Assembly (NCBI GenBank): GCA_021561035.1
Contig: CP067346.1
Span: 155,001-219,000, forward strand
Origin: Clostridioides sp. ES-S-0054-01
GTDB taxonomy: Bacteria > Bacillota > Clostridia > Peptostreptococcales > Peptostreptococcaceae
Length of the DNA: 64,000 nt
Direction: 5' to 3'
Positions 11,774 through 21,630 of this stretch are shown here, piece after piece. The stretch's first letter is position 1. Every line of letters starts with the position of its first letter. The notes beneath the pieces are model-generated. The model made no database searches and was not told the origin of the DNA. It saw only the letters and a list, made by a program, of their open reading frames with translations. The translations under genes were made by a program, and so were the position numbers.

Positions 11774-12525
11774 TGGCTGTTGTATTTAAGAAAACTCAAG
11801 GGTTACAAGATACTCAAACTCACTACTGTCCAGGATGTACACATGGTATAATCCATAGATTAGTTGGTGAAGTATTAGAAGAATTAGGAGTATTAGGTGA
11901 TGCTGTAGGTGTTGTTCCAGTTGGATGTTCAGTTTTAGGATATAAATATTTTAACTGTGACACTCAAGAGGCTGCTCATGGTAGAGCACCAGCTGCTGCT
12001 ACAGGAATAAAAAGAGTTCATCCTGAAAATACAGTATTTACTTATCAAGGTGATGGAGACTTAGCTTCAATAGGTACTGCTGAAATAGTTCATGCAGCTG
12101 CTAGAGGAGAAAAAATAACTACTATATTTGTAAACAATACAACATATGGTATGACTGGTGGGCAAATGGCTCCAACTACATTAGTTGGACAAAGAGCTAC
12201 TACTGCTCAATCAGGAAGAAATGCTGAAACTCAAGGTTATCCAATAAGAGTAAGCGAAATGTTAGCTACATTAACAGGAGCTGTATTTGTAGAAAGAGTA
12301 GCAGTTGATACTCCAGCTCATGTTAGACAAGCTAAAAAAGCTATAAAGAAAGCATTCCAAGTTCAACAAGCGGGATTAGGATTTGGAATAGTAGAAGTAT
12401 TATCTACTTGTCCTACAAACTGGGGACTAGCTCCAAATGATGCTTTACAATGGTTAAGAGACAATATGATACCATACTATCCATTAGGAAATTTCAAAAA
12501 TGTTGAAGTTGAGGAGGTGAAGTAA
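11773..12525 (+). CDS. korB: 2-oxoacid:ferredoxin oxidoreductase, beta subunit (TPP-binding)
   Basis: The 250-residue beta chain has the thiamine diphosphate and Mg site: GDGDLASIGTAEIVHAA followed by VNNTTYGMTGGQ. N-terminal cysteines in HYCPGCTHGIIHRL are typical of the family. It pairs with the alpha chain to form the active site. It overlaps korA by one base and abuts korC. Confidence 0.92.
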   Translation: MAVVFKKTQGLQDTQTHYCPGCTHGIIHRLVGEVLEELGVLGDAVGVVPVGCSVLGYKYFNCDTQEAAHGRAPAAATGIKRVHPENTVFTYQGDGDLASIGTAEIVHAAARGEKITTIFVNNTTYGMTGGQMAPTTLVGQRATTAQSGRNAETQGYPIRVSEMLATLTGAVFVERVAVDTPAHVRQAKKAIKKAFQVQQAGLGFGIVEVLSTCPTNWGLAPNDALQWLRDNMIPYYPLGNFKNVEVEEVK

Positions 12526-13083
12526 ATGTCTACAGCTAGAGTAATATGTGCAGGCTTCGGAGGCCAAGGTGTTATGTCTATGGGGCAATTACTTACTTAT
12601 GCAGGAATGCTAGAAGGAAAAGAAGTTTCTTGGTTACCATCTTATGGACCAGAAATGCGTGGAGGTACAGCAAACTGTGCAGTAACTGTATCTAGTGAGC
12701 CAGTTGGTTCTCCACTTATAACAGATGATGCAACTGCAGCTATATTATTAAATATACCAGCATTTGAAAAATTCAAAGATGATGTTATTCCTGGTGGAAA
12801 AATAATAGTAAATAGCTCTTTAATAAAAGAAAAAGTTGAAAGAACAGATGTAGATGTTTATTATATACCAGCAAATGAATTAGCAGCTGAGTTAGGAAAT
12901 GATAAAGTTGCTAATATGATAATGTTAGGTGCTTACTTAAAAGTAGCTGATACTGTAGATATAGAATCTGTATTAGAAGCATTTAAAAAAGTTTTCGGAC
13001 CTAGAAAAGAAAAATTCGTTCCATTAAACAGAGAAGCGCTACAAAAAGGTATGGATGCTGCATGTTCTAAAGCAACTAACTAA
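12526..13083 (+). CDS. korC: 2-oxoacid:ferredoxin oxidoreductase, gamma subunit
   Basis: A 185-residue chain of the gamma family, with the motifs GFGGQGVMSMGQLL (residues 9-22) and SYGPEMRGGTANCAV that bind CoA or stabilise the complex in related enzymes. It starts directly after the korB stop, with GAGGTGA inside the korB end as binding site. A terminator follows, closing the ptb-buk-ATPase-korDABC unit. Confidence 0.92.
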   Translation: MSTARVICAGFGGQGVMSMGQLLTYAGMLEGKEVSWLPSYGPEMRGGTANCAVTVSSEPVGSPLITDDATAAILLNIPAFEKFKDDVIPGGKIIVNSSLIKEKVERTDVDVYYIPANELAAELGNDKVANMIMLGAYLKVADTVDIESVLEAFKKVFGPRKEKFVPLNREALQKGMDAACSKATN

Positions 13084-13101
13084 TAAAGAAAAAAGATGTC
13101 A

Positions 13102-13138
13102 AAAAAAAGACAATAGAATTATTTCTATTGTCTTTTTT
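13102..13138 (+). terminator. terminator of the ptb-kor operon
   Basis: AAAAAAGACAATAGAA pairs with TTCTATTGTCTTTTTT around the loop TTAT. It ends in a run of six T. Confidence 0.92.
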
Positions 13139-13253
13139 GCTGAGAAGTATTAAAATATTTTTATGACTGAAATTAAGAATATAATGAGATTTTATGGATT
13201 ATAAAAGTATTATACAAATTACAAGCTTTTCAATTATGAGAGGAGAATCTTTA

Positions 13254-14600
13254 GTGAGAAAGTATTTTGGAACAGATGGAGTTAGAGGAGTAGCAAATAC
13301 AGAATTAACATGTGATTTAGCATATAAACTTGGTAGAGCTGGTGGCTTTGTTTTAGCACAAGGAGACCATAGGGTAAAAGTAGTAGTAGGTAAAGATACT
13401 AGAATATCAGGAGATATGTTAGAGGCATCTTTAATAGCAGGGCTTATGTCTGTTGGATGTGATGTTATTACTGTTGGAATAATACCAACACCTGCAGTGG
13501 CATATTTAACTAGAAAATATGGTGCTGATTGTGGTGTGGTTATATCTGCATCTCACAACCCTGTTGAATATAATGGAATCAAATTTTTTAATAAAAATGG
13601 ATATAAATTAGATGATGAAATCGAGTTAAAAATAGAAGAATATATAGATGATATAGATAAAGTAGATTGTCTTCCTGTTGGAGAAAATGTAGGAAGAAAA
13701 TTACATGAACATTGCGCACAAAGAGATTATGTAGATTATTTAAAATCAATAATTAGCACTGATTTTAAAGGATTAAAAGTAGTGTTGGATTGTGCTAATG
13801 GTGCATCATATAAAGTAGCACCAATAGTATTTGATGAATTAGGAGCAAGTGTAATTTCAATAAATAGTTTACCAGATGGAAATAATATAAACTATAAATG
13901 TGGTTCTACGCATCCAGAACAACTTCAAAAAGCTGTTTTAGAACATAATGCTGACTTAGGTCTTGCATATGATGGAGATGCTGATAGATTAATTGCAGTA
14001 AATGAAAAGGGTCAAATTGTTGATGGAGACCATATAATGATATTGAGCGCTTTAAATCTAAAGAAAAATAATAAATTAGCACAAGATACTTTAGTAGTTA
14101 CAGTTATGAGTAACATAGGGCTAACAATAGCTGCTAAAGAAAATGGAATAAATTTATCTACTACAGCAGTAGGAGATAGATATGTTTTAGAAGATATGGT
14201 CAAGAATGGATATAATCTTGGTGGAGAACAGTCTGGACATATGATATTTTTAGATTACAATACTACTGGAGATGGTGTGCTTAGCTCTCTAGTACTTGCA
14301 AATATAATTTTGCAAGAAAAAAAATCTTTATCAGAACTTGCATCAATAATGAGTAAATATCCACAAGTATTAGTGAATGCAACAATAAAAAATGAAAATA
14401 AGAACAAATATATGGAATATCCAGAAATAAAAACTGAGATAGAAAGAATAGAATCTATTTTAGATGGAAATGGTAGAGTTTTGATAAGACCATCAGGAAC
14501 TGAACCATTAGTTAGAGTTATGTTAGAGGGTAAAGAGGAAGGTCAAATAAAAGAATTAGCAACAAATTTAGCTAATCTTATACAAGAAAAATTATCGTAA
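13254..14600 (+). CDS. glmM: phosphoglucosamine mutase GlmM
   Basis: Interconverts glucosamine-6-phosphate and glucosamine-1-phosphate on the way to UDP-GlcNAc. The phosphorylated serine is Ser100 in [12 protein letters not shown]. The Mg-binding loop is DGDADR near residue 241, and the C-terminal phosphate loop is [12 protein letters not shown] start it at GTG 13254 ([12 protein letters not shown]), with AGGAGA 7 bases upstream. This gives 448 residues, the family norm; a longer in-frame start at 13194 lacks support. GlmM is a known partner and target of the CdaA-CdaR pair in other Firmicutes, yet here it lies 6 kb from them. Confidence 0.96.
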   Translation: MRKYFGTDGVRGVANTELTCDLAYKLGRAGGFVLAQGDHRVKVVVGKDTRISGDMLEASLIAGLMSVGCDVITVGIIPTPAVAYLTRKYGADCGVVISASHNPVEYNGIKFFNKNGYKLDDEIELKIEEYIDDIDKVDCLPVGENVGRKLHEHCAQRDYVDYLKSIISTDFKGLKVVLDCANGASYKVAPIVFDELGASVISINSLPDGNNINYKCGSTHPEQLQKAVLEHNADLGLAYDGDADRLIAVNEKGQIVDGDHIMILSALNLKKNNKLAQDTLVVTVMSNIGLTIAAKENGINLSTTAVGDRYVLEDMVKNGYNLGGEQSGHMIFLDYNTTGDGVLSSLVLANIILQEKKSLSELASIMSKYPQVLVNATIKNENKNKYMEYPEIKTEIERIESILDGNGRVLIRPSGTEPLVRVMLEGKEEGQIKELATNLANLIQEKLS

Positions 14601-14639
14601 TTTATAAGGGTATTCTCAGATATAAACACTGAGGACACC

Positions 14640-14825
14640 TTTCTAAGCGCCAGAACTTAGTTATAGACATAATTATTAAGTAATATAGGAACTAAGTTGA
14701 CGAGGTCAGAGTTAATCGAATTGTCGGCGGATGCTCTGCGGTGTGTTTACCATCGAAAGACTTCTTTAAATAATAGGAGTAATCCTATGGACAAAGGGAA
14801 GCCAAAGTAAACTTATATGACCTAA
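14640..14825 (+). ncRNA. glmS ribozyme (GlcN6P-responsive self-cleaving riboswitch)
   Basis: The catalytic core is clear: AGCGCCAGAACTTAG (14646-14660), GACGAGGT (14699-14706), and CGGCGGATGCTCTGCGGT (14725-14742). The 3' pseudoknot domain runs to about 14825. By family knowledge cleavage occurs before the first G of GCGCC (14647). Glucosamine-6-phosphate triggers cleavage and decay of the glmS mRNA. The element ends about 40 bases before the glmS start. Confidence 0.95.
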
Positions 14826-14867
14826 CTCTTAAAATATATAAATAATATTTTTAGGAGGACACAAATA

Positions 14868-16700
14868 ATGTGTGGAATAGTTGGATATTTAGGAAGTAGA
14901 AAGGCAGCAGAAGTTATAGTAGAAGGGCTTTCTAAGCTAGAGTACAGAGGTTATGACTCAGCAGGAGTAGCAGTTAATAGTTCTAATGGAGAAGAACTTA
15001 ATATTAGAAAATTTAAAGGTAGACTTTCTGTACTGGCAGAAGATTTAGAAAAGAATTCTATTGATGGAAATTTAGGGATAGGGCATACAAGATGGGCAAC
15101 TCATGGAGAACCATCTGATGTAAACTCACATCCTCATTTTAATCAAGCTAAAACAATAGCAGTTGTTCATAATGGGATAATAGAAAACTATATGGAAATA
15201 AAAGAAGAATTACTTTCTGAAGGTGTTAAGTTTGAATCTCAAACAGATACAGAAGTAATAGCACATTTAGTAGATAAATACTATGAGGGTAATTTATTAG
15301 ATGCTGTATACAAAACTATATCGAAATTAAGAGGAGCTTATGCATTAGGTGTTATATGTAAAGAACACGAAAATGAATTAGTTGCAGTAAGAAAAGATAG
15401 TCCTCTTGTAGTTGGTGTTGGTGATGGTGAAAACTTTGTAGCATCAGATATACCTGCCTTATTAAAATATACTAGAGATGTTTATTTCTTAGAAAATGGA
15501 GAAGTAGTTCATCTAAAAGACGAAAATGTAACAGTTTATGATTCTAATAGAAATCTCGTGGAAAAAGAAGTATTTCATGTAACTTGGGATGTAGAAGCTG
15601 CATCTAAAGGTGGATATGATTACTTTATGTCAAAAGAAATTCATGAGCAACCAGCAGGTGTCAGAGAAACTTTAGAAAGAAGACTTGATGATAATGGAAG
15701 CATAGTTTTAGATAGTATAAATATTTCTAAAGAAGATTTAGATAAAATAAATAAAGTTTATATAGTAGCTTGTGGAACAGCATATAATGCTGGATTACTT
15801 GGTAAGTATGCTATAGAAAAATTTGTAAATATACCAGTAATAACTGATATAGCGTCAGAATTTAGATATAGTGACCCATTTGTAGATGAAAATTCATTAG
15901 TAATATTAGTTAGTCAGTCTGGTGAGACAGCAGATACTCTAGCAGTATTAAGGGATTCAAAGGCTAAAGGAGCAAGAATACTTTCAATAACTAATGTTGT
16001 AGGTTCATCTATAGCAAGAGAATCAGATGATGTATTCTATACTTGGGCAGGACCTGAAGTAGCAGTTGCATCGACTAAAGCATATACTACTCAAATAACT
16101 TCTTTATATATGATAGCTTTAGACTTTGCTATTAAAAAAGGAACAATAACTAGAGAATTTTATGATAGTATGATTTCTAAGATGAAAGAAATACCATCAA
16201 AAATACAAGAAATACTAGACAATGAAGAATATATAAAAGAAATTGCTAAAACAGTTGTTAATTCTGACCATGCATTCTATTTAGGAAGAGGTATAGATTA
16301 TAGCTTAGCAATGGAAGGGTCATTAAAATTAAAAGAAATTTCATATATACATGCAGAAGCTTTTGCAGCAGGGGAGTTAAAGCATGGAACAATAGCTCTA
16401 ATAGAAAAAGGAACTCCTGTAATTGCAATAGCTACTCAAGAGAAATTATTTGAAAAAATGGTTTCTAATATGGAAGAAGTAAGAGCAAGAGGGGCTTATG
16501 TGGTAGCAATTGCTCAAATCCATAATAAAGATGTTGAGAAAGCTGCTGATAAAATAATCTATATACCAAATTCAGACGATATTTTATCACCTATATTAGC
16601 TGTTGTACCAATGCAGTTACTTGCTTATCATGTTTCTGTATTAAGAGGTTGCGATGTTGATAAGCCAAGAAATCTAGCAAAGTCAGTAACAGTTGAGTAA
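14868..16700 (+). CDS. glmS: glucosamine-fructose-6-phosphate aminotransferase
   Basis: Makes glucosamine-6-phosphate from fructose-6-phosphate and glutamine. Cys2 after the initiator Met (MCGIVGYLG) is the glutaminase nucleophile. The N-terminal Ntn domain includes GHTRWATHGEPSD. The two SIS domains bind the sugar phosphate (SQSGETADT; ASTKAYTTQ). The C-terminus DKPRNLAKSVTVE is the conserved tail. The 610-residue length is normal. It is preceded by AGGAGG and by the self-cleaving ribozyme that gives end-product control. Confidence 0.97.
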   Translation: MCGIVGYLGSRKAAEVIVEGLSKLEYRGYDSAGVAVNSSNGEELNIRKFKGRLSVLAEDLEKNSIDGNLGIGHTRWATHGEPSDVNSHPHFNQAKTIAVVHNGIIENYMEIKEELLSEGVKFESQTDTEVIAHLVDKYYEGNLLDAVYKTISKLRGAYALGVICKEHENELVAVRKDSPLVVGVGDGENFVASDIPALLKYTRDVYFLENGEVVHLKDENVTVYDSNRNLVEKEVFHVTWDVEAASKGGYDYFMSKEIHEQPAGVRETLERRLDDNGSIVLDSINISKEDLDKINKVYIVACGTAYNAGLLGKYAIEKFVNIPVITDIASEFRYSDPFVDENSLVILVSQSGETADTLAVLRDSKAKGARILSITNVVGSSIARESDDVFYTWAGPEVAVASTKAYTTQITSLYMIALDFAIKKGTITREFYDSMISKMKEIPSKIQEILDNEEYIKEIAKTVVNSDHAFYLGRGIDYSLAMEGSLKLKEISYIHAEAFAAGELKHGTIALIEKGTPVIAIATQEKLFEKMVSNMEEVRARGAYVVAIAQIHNKDVEKAADKIIYIPNSDDILSPILAVVPMQLLAYHVSVLRGCDVDKPRNLAKSVTVE

Positions 16701-16737
16701 AAACAGATTAAAAATTAAATAGATAATATTTATTGAA

Positions 16738-16782
16738 AAGAACTCATCCTATTATTTGTATTTTATAGGATGAGCTTTTTTA
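16738..16782 (+). terminator. terminator after glmS
   Basis: CTCATCCTAT pairs with ATAGGATGAG around TATTTGTATTTT, followed by CTTTTTT. Confidence 0.88.
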
Positions 16783-17090
16783 ATAAGTATTAAATCTGTT
16801 TTGTTTTTGCTATAATAAATCTTATAAAAAGATTGAGATTAAAGCATTTGTAAGAATAATAAATATATATAGTCTATATCAAGTATAAGGAATAATAAAG
16901 GATTATGAGAAAGATTAGAACACATAATATATTGTAACCTTGTTAGAAGATAATTTAAGCAGTTTAAAAGAAAAAATATAAGGAACTATTTATAAAAGAA
17001 TATAAAGAAGTTAATAGGTTATAAGAAAATTATTTTATCTTAGTGAAATACTTTTAAATAAAAAAATTTTTGTAAATGGGAGTATAGATT
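16783..17090. promoter_or_regulatory. gap with an extended -10 promoter
   Basis: No gene. An extended -10 element TGCTATAAT lies at 16808-16816 without a clear -35 box. The 270 bases between it and the next gene are AT-rich. The long leader could be untranslated, or a second promoter may lie closer to the gene. Confidence 0.35.
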
Positions 17091-18392
17091 ATGGCATATG
17101 ATTTTAAAAAAGAAAAGAAAGAAGATTATTTTGTTAATCTTAAGGCAATATCTACTGAAGTTTTACAAGAAAAAGTTCAAGATAATTCTTGGATTATAGT
17201 TGATACTCGCTTAAATGACGTGTATAATGGCTGGAAATTAGATGGAGTAAAAAGAGGTGGACATATAAAAGGAGCAGTAGATTTTTCTGCTAATTGGTTA
17301 AGTGTATATTCAGATAAAAAAGATGAAGTACTAGAACAAGCACTGAAAATTAAGAAAATTGATTTAGATAAAAATATAGTATTATATGATGCAAATGGAA
17401 AAGATGCTTTGATTGTAGCAGATTATTTATCTAAAAAAGGATATAAAAATCTATATAAATATGATATTAAACAATGGGCAGAGAACGAAAATCTTCCAAT
17501 GGAAAGATATAAAAATTATCAAATGATAGTTCCTGCTTTTATAATAAAAGATATATTGGATGGAAAAACGCCTGAGACATTTGAAAATTCCAAGAATATA
17601 AAAATGATTGAAGCAAGCTGGGGAGAAGAAGAAGAATCATATACAAAAGGGCATATACCTACAAGTGTTCATGTAAATACCGATATTATAGAACCTCCTC
17701 CAACATGGATGCTTGATAATGATGATAACTTAACTAAGTTTGCTTTAGACTATGGATTCACAAAGAATGATACCGTGATAGTTTCAAGTAGTGCATCTAT
17801 GGCTTCTTATAGATTAGCTGTTATATTGAGATATATAGGAGTAAAAGATGTAAGAGTTTTGAATGGTGGAATAAATTCATGGTTGTCAGCAGGATACGAA
17901 TTAGAATTTACTAGTAATCCAAAGAATTCATGTACTAATTTTGGAGCAGATATACCAGTTAACTCACAATTAGTTGTTACCACATCTGAATTAAAGCAAA
18001 AACTAAAAGACAAAAATAAGTTTATACTAGTAGATAACCGTACTTGGGATGAATATATAGGCAAAGTATCTGGATATACATATTATGATAAAAAAGGGCG
18101 TATACCAGGAGCTTTATATGGACACTCAGGCAGTGATAGTGTTTCACTAGAAGAATATCGTAATATTGATAATACAATGAGAAATAAATATGAGATTTTA
18201 GAAATGTGGAATAAAGAAAATATAGATGTAAATAAACAGCTTATATTTATGTGTGGAAGTGGATGGCGTGCTGCTGAGGTATTAACATATGCAAATGTCA
18301 TAGGAGTTGAGGAGACTTCTCTTTATAGTGATGGATGGATGGGCTGGAGTCTTGATAGTTCAAATCTAATTGAAGTGGGAGAACACAAATAG
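17091..18392 (+). CDS. three-module rhodanese-family sulfurtransferase
   Basis: Thiosulfate (or mercaptopyruvate) sulfurtransferase-like protein of 433 residues. Three rhodanese modules are visible: about 20-140 (IVDTRLNDVYNGW ... GHIKGAVDF), 155-280 (GHIPTSVHVN ... RVLNGGINSWLSAGYE) and 300-430 (FILVDNRTWDEY ... SDGWMGWSL). Only the third has the active-site cysteine, Cys388 in MCGSGWRAAEV. The same loop reads LYDANGKDA in module one and VSSSASMAS in module two, so those look inactive and structural. Standard TST enzymes have two modules, so the extra one is unusual. The ribosome binding site is weak (GGGAGTA). A siroheme-type reductase follows 184 bases downstream, after a hairpin. Confidence 0.82.
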   Translation: MAYDFKKEKKEDYFVNLKAISTEVLQEKVQDNSWIIVDTRLNDVYNGWKLDGVKRGGHIKGAVDFSANWLSVYSDKKDEVLEQALKIKKIDLDKNIVLYDANGKDALIVADYLSKKGYKNLYKYDIKQWAENENLPMERYKNYQMIVPAFIIKDILDGKTPETFENSKNIKMIEASWGEEEESYTKGHIPTSVHVNTDIIEPPPTWMLDNDDNLTKFALDYGFTKNDTVIVSSSASMASYRLAVILRYIGVKDVRVLNGGINSWLSAGYELEFTSNPKNSCTNFGADIPVNSQLVVTTSELKQKLKDKNKFILVDNRTWDEYIGKVSGYTYYDKKGRIPGALYGHSGSDSVSLEEYRNIDNTMRNKYEILEMWNKENIDVNKQLIFMCGSGWRAAEVLTYANVIGVEETSLYSDGWMGWSLDSSNLIEVGEHK

Positions 18393-18424
18393 AGTCTTTG
18401 AAATTACAACAGAATTATTTAATA

Positions 18425-18463
18425 CAAAGGTATATTCATTTTATTAAGTTGAATATACCTTTA
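18425..18463 (+). terminator. hairpin after the rhodanese gene
   Basis: A 13-bp stem AAAGGTATATTCA / TGAATATACCTTT followed by ATTATGTTTT. A probable terminator with a modest U tract. Confidence 0.65.
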
Positions 18464-18576
18464 TTATGTTTTAAAATATAAAAGTAGTTAGAATATGATT
18501 ACATAAATACAACTTATTTAAACATATTATTAGCAACATAGAATTATAAATTTATTTATATTATGAGGTGTGAGAT

Positions 18577-19446
18577 ATGATTAGCAAAGACGAAAAAGTA
18601 AAGTTGAAAGCGGAAGGTATATTGGCTCAAAGTCAGGAAGGATATTTCTCAATAAGAATATTAAGTAGAGCTGGGAACTTTACAGCAGAACAGCTTATCA
18701 ACTTATCAAAATTATCTGAAAAATATGGTAGAGGTTATTTAGGTGTTACAACTAGATTAGCTGTTGAAATACCATGGATAAAGTATGAAGATATAGATTC
18801 AATAAAAGAAGATTTAAAAGCAGCGGGTTTAAAACATGGTGGTACAGGAAAAAAAGTAAGACCACTAGTTGCGTGCAAAGGCACTGTATGTCAACATGGA
18901 ATATATGATACACAAAAACTATGTGGAAAGTTACATGATTTATATTTTGGGTGTGATTTGCCATCTAAGACTAAGATTACTTTAGTTGGATGTCCAAACA
19001 ATTGTGCAAAGGCTAATACTAATGATGTGGGTATTGTAGGACAAGCATATGTAAAATTTAATGAAGATAAATGTAAGAATTGTGGATTATGTACATCATC
19101 ATGTAGACAAAAATCAGTTTATATGGAAAATAAAAAATTAGTATGGAGTAAAGATGAGTGTGTAAATTGTGGGAAGTGTGCTCAGGTATGTCCATTTGGA
19201 GCTATGGAAATTGATAAAAAAGGATTAGCTGTTTATCTTGGTGGTAGAATGGGAAGAGGTTATAGATTTGGAGATAGACTTAGTAATTTATATACAGAAG
19301 AGAATATAGAAGAATTAGTGCAAGATGTGTTTAATACATATAAAAAATTAGCAAGTCCAGGAGAAAGAATAAGTAAAGTATTAGAGAGAATAGGTATTGA
19401 AGAGTTTGAAAGACATTTAATTGATATAAAATGTAAAAATGTATAA
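18577..19446 (+). CDS. sulfite/nitrite reductase-type siroheme [4Fe-4S] protein with two ferredoxin clusters
   Basis: A 289-residue protein. An N-terminal ferredoxin-like half (residues 1-80, GYFSIRIL ... GYLGVTTR) is followed by the siroheme/[4Fe-4S] motif (ACKGTVCQHG near 105 and GCPNNCAKAN near 142). Two bacterial ferredoxin motifs then occur (CKNCGLCTSSC, about 168-178, and CVNCGKCAQVC, about 195-205). This layout matches the small sulfite reductases of anaerobes (AsrC-like or Fsr-like), which reduce sulfite, or possibly nitrite, with ferredoxin-type electrons. The substrate is not proven. The upstream rhodanese would release sulfite from thiosulfate, which fits sulfite reduction. The ribosome binding site is GAGGTG. 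Confidence 0.8.
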   Translation: MISKDEKVKLKAEGILAQSQEGYFSIRILSRAGNFTAEQLINLSKLSEKYGRGYLGVTTRLAVEIPWIKYEDIDSIKEDLKAAGLKHGGTGKKVRPLVACKGTVCQHGIYDTQKLCGKLHDLYFGCDLPSKTKITLVGCPNNCAKANTNDVGIVGQAYVKFNEDKCKNCGLCTSSCRQKSVYMENKKLVWSKDECVNCGKCAQVCPFGAMEIDKKGLAVYLGGRMGRGYRFGDRLSNLYTEENIEELVQDVFNTYKKLASPGERISKVLERIGIEEFERHLIDIKCKNV

Positions 19447-19532
19447 AAATACATATTGAGAAAGTATATCTCTCTTAAATTTGTTAATAATTCTGTTATA
19501 CAGAAAAACATATTTAAGGGGGATTTTTTATT

Positions 19533-20270
19533 ATGAAAAGAATAAAATTAGCCATAAGCTTTCTTATATTGATGATTATAGGAATGACAATATCTTATGC
19601 AGATACAAGTATAAATACTAGATATAATAGATTAACTAATGCTCTTGAAATTTCAGAAGCAGATTTTAAATTTTATAATGTTAAAATTAATTCTGTTATA
19701 AATTATAATTTATCAAATAAAGAGTTTCATAACATTTTTATAGAAATAATTAACAATCTAAAGTTAGATAAAAAAGGAATAAATTGGAATCAAAAAGGGT
19801 CTGGCGATAAAATACAATTATGTGCTACTATAAAAGGTAGCGATAAAGAAATTTCTATAAAAGGAATAAATAAAAATAATAAAGAAAGTTACATAATAGT
19901 TGACATATTGGACAACAAAGTATATAAACATAAAGAGGATATTTATAGTAACGTAGAAAATGTGTTAAATAAATATTCATCTCAAGTAGATGTGTCTGCT
20001 TGTATTGTTGGAGAATACACAAAAAGGTTACAAAACAACAAATATGATGATATTTTACAAAAAATATTATATAATATGAGTGCTAAGCAAATAGATAAAG
20101 TGAAAGACGTAAACTTTTTATCTATAACAGCATATAGTAAAGTATTAAATGATGATGATTTAGAATATTTAGGGGAAAAAATTAATTTAAATATAGGAAT
20201 TAAATATAATGAGGATGACGAAAAAACACTCATATATATTGCCACACCAATTATAAAATTAGATTATTAA
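19533..20270 (+). CDS. ywmB: YwmB-family exported protein
   Basis: A 245-residue secreted protein with a signal peptide (residues 1-23, KR then [19 protein letters not shown], likely cleaved after SYA). The remainder is rich in Asn, Lys and Ile, with no catalytic motif. I call it YwmB mainly from position: directly before murA and spoIID, as in Bacillus, with fitting size and export. The function of YwmB is unknown; an envelope or sporulation role is inferred. The ribosome binding site is AAGGGGGA. It is followed after 20 bases by murA. Confidence 0.65.
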   Translation: MKRIKLAISFLILMIIGMTISYADTSINTRYNRLTNALEISEADFKFYNVKINSVINYNLSNKEFHNIFIEIINNLKLDKKGINWNQKGSGDKIQLCATIKGSDKEISIKGINKNNKESYIIVDILDNKVYKHKEDIYSNVENVLNKYSSQVDVSACIVGEYTKRLQNNKYDDILQKILYNMSAKQIDKVKDVNFLSITAYSKVLNDDDLEYLGEKINLNIGIKYNEDDEKTLIYIATPIIKLDY

Positions 20271-20290
20271 TTATGAGGAGATCAAAAAAT

Positions 20291-21544
20291 ATGGCTAAGA
20301 TAATAGTAAAAAAGAGTAATCCACTTAAAGGTAGTGTTAAAATAGATGGTGCAAAAAATGCAGTTTTACCAATAATAGCAGCGACTTTATTAGCAAACGG
20401 GAAATCAACATTAAATGGAGTACCAAATTTAAGAGATGTTCATGTTATATCAGATTTATTGAGACATATAGGAGCAGAAGTTGAATATAAGGAAAATACA
20501 CTTACTGTTGATGCAAGTGATATAAAAACTTGTGAAGCTCCATATGAGCTTGTAAGAAAGATGAGAGCTTCTTTTTTGGTTATGGGGCCATTACTTGCTA
20601 GATTTAATAGTACGAAAATTTCTATGCCAGGAGGATGTGCTATAGGAACAAGACCTATAGATTTACATCTAAAAGGATTTAAAGCTTTAGGTGCAAAGAT
20701 AGAGATGGACCATGGTTTTGTTGAAGCAGCAACAGAAAAATTAGTAGGAAATAAATTGTATCTAGATTTTCCATCTGTTGGAGCAACTGAAAATATAATG
20801 ATGGCAGCTTCTTTAGCAGAAGGGACTACAATAATAGAAAATGCAGCAGAAGAGCCAGAAATAGTAGATTTAGCAAACTTCTTGAACGAAATGGGAGCAG
20901 ATGTTAAAGGTGCAGGTACTAATACTATAAAGATAAAAGGTGTTAAAGAGCTAAAAGGAGCAGAACATAATGTAATTCCAGACAGAATAGAAGCAGCAAC
21001 TTATATGGTTGCAGCAGCTATGACAAAAGGCGATATAACTGTTGAAAATGTTTTAATGGAGCATTTAAAACCAGTTGTAGCTAAATTAAGAGAAGCTGGT
21101 TGTGAAATTACAGAAATGGACAATTCTGTAAGAGTTGTAGGTCCAAAGGTATTAAAACCAATAGATATAAAAACTTTACCACATCCGGGCTTTCCTACAG
21201 ATGTTCAAGCACAATTTATGGCTATGCTTACTGTAGCTAATGGAACTGGTGTAGTTATAGAAACTGTTTTTGAAAACAGATTTATGCATGTTGCTGAGTT
21301 CAATAGAATGGGTGCTAATATAAAAATAGATGGAAGAAGTGCGGTTGTTAATGGTGTAGATGAGCTACATGGTGCAGCAGTAAACGCTACTGATTTAAGA
21401 GCTGGGGCAGCCCTTATTTTATGCGGTCTTATAGCAGAAGGAGAAACTCAAATAGGAGAAATATACCATATTCAAAGAGGTTACGTTGATATAGATAAGA
21501 AGATAACAGCATTAGGTGGTCAAATCGAAATAGTAGAAGATTAA
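20291..21544 (+). CDS. murA: UDP-N-acetylglucosamine 1-carboxyvinyltransferase
   Basis: First committed step of peptidoglycan synthesis: adds enolpyruvate from PEP to UDP-GlcNAc. The catalytic Cys116 lies in [14 protein letters not shown], the loop that fosfomycin alkylates. The N-terminal [11 protein letters not shown] holds the conserved Lys-Asn pair. At 417 residues it has the family length. I use ATG 20291, because GAGGAG lies 10 bases upstream; the earlier ATG 20273 would overlap that binding site. It sits between ywmB and spoIID, the place of the second murA (murAB) of Bacillus. Confidence 0.95.
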   Translation: MAKIIVKKSNPLKGSVKIDGAKNAVLPIIAATLLANGKSTLNGVPNLRDVHVISDLLRHIGAEVEYKENTLTVDASDIKTCEAPYELVRKMRASFLVMGPLLARFNSTKISMPGGCAIGTRPIDLHLKGFKALGAKIEMDHGFVEAATEKLVGNKLYLDFPSVGATENIMMAASLAEGTTIIENAAEEPEIVDLANFLNEMGADVKGAGTNTIKIKGVKELKGAEHNVIPDRIEAATYMVAAAMTKGDITVENVLMEHLKPVVAKLREAGCEITEMDNSVRVVGPKVLKPIDIKTLPHPGFPTDVQAQFMAMLTVANGTGVVIETVFENRFMHVAEFNRMGANIKIDGRSAVVNGVDELHGAAVNATDLRAGAALILCGLIAEGETQIGEIYHIQRGYVDIDKKITALGGQIEIVED

Positions 21545-21567
21545 TAATTGGTTTATATAAGAAAGTT

Positions 21568-21595
21568 ATAAATTAATAGGGTTGTTCATATACTT
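21568..21595 (+). promoter_or_regulatory. putative sigma-E promoter of spoIID
   Basis: GTTATA with its ATA at 21568-21570, a 16-base spacer, then CATATACT at 21587-21594. This compares with the sigma-E pattern ATA-N16-CATACANT. The spoIIID promoter has the same geometry. Mother-cell expression of spoIID fits family knowledge. Confidence 0.55.
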
Positions 21596-21630
21596 AAATA
21601 CAAGGTTTTAAAAGCTAAGGAGGAGAGTAT

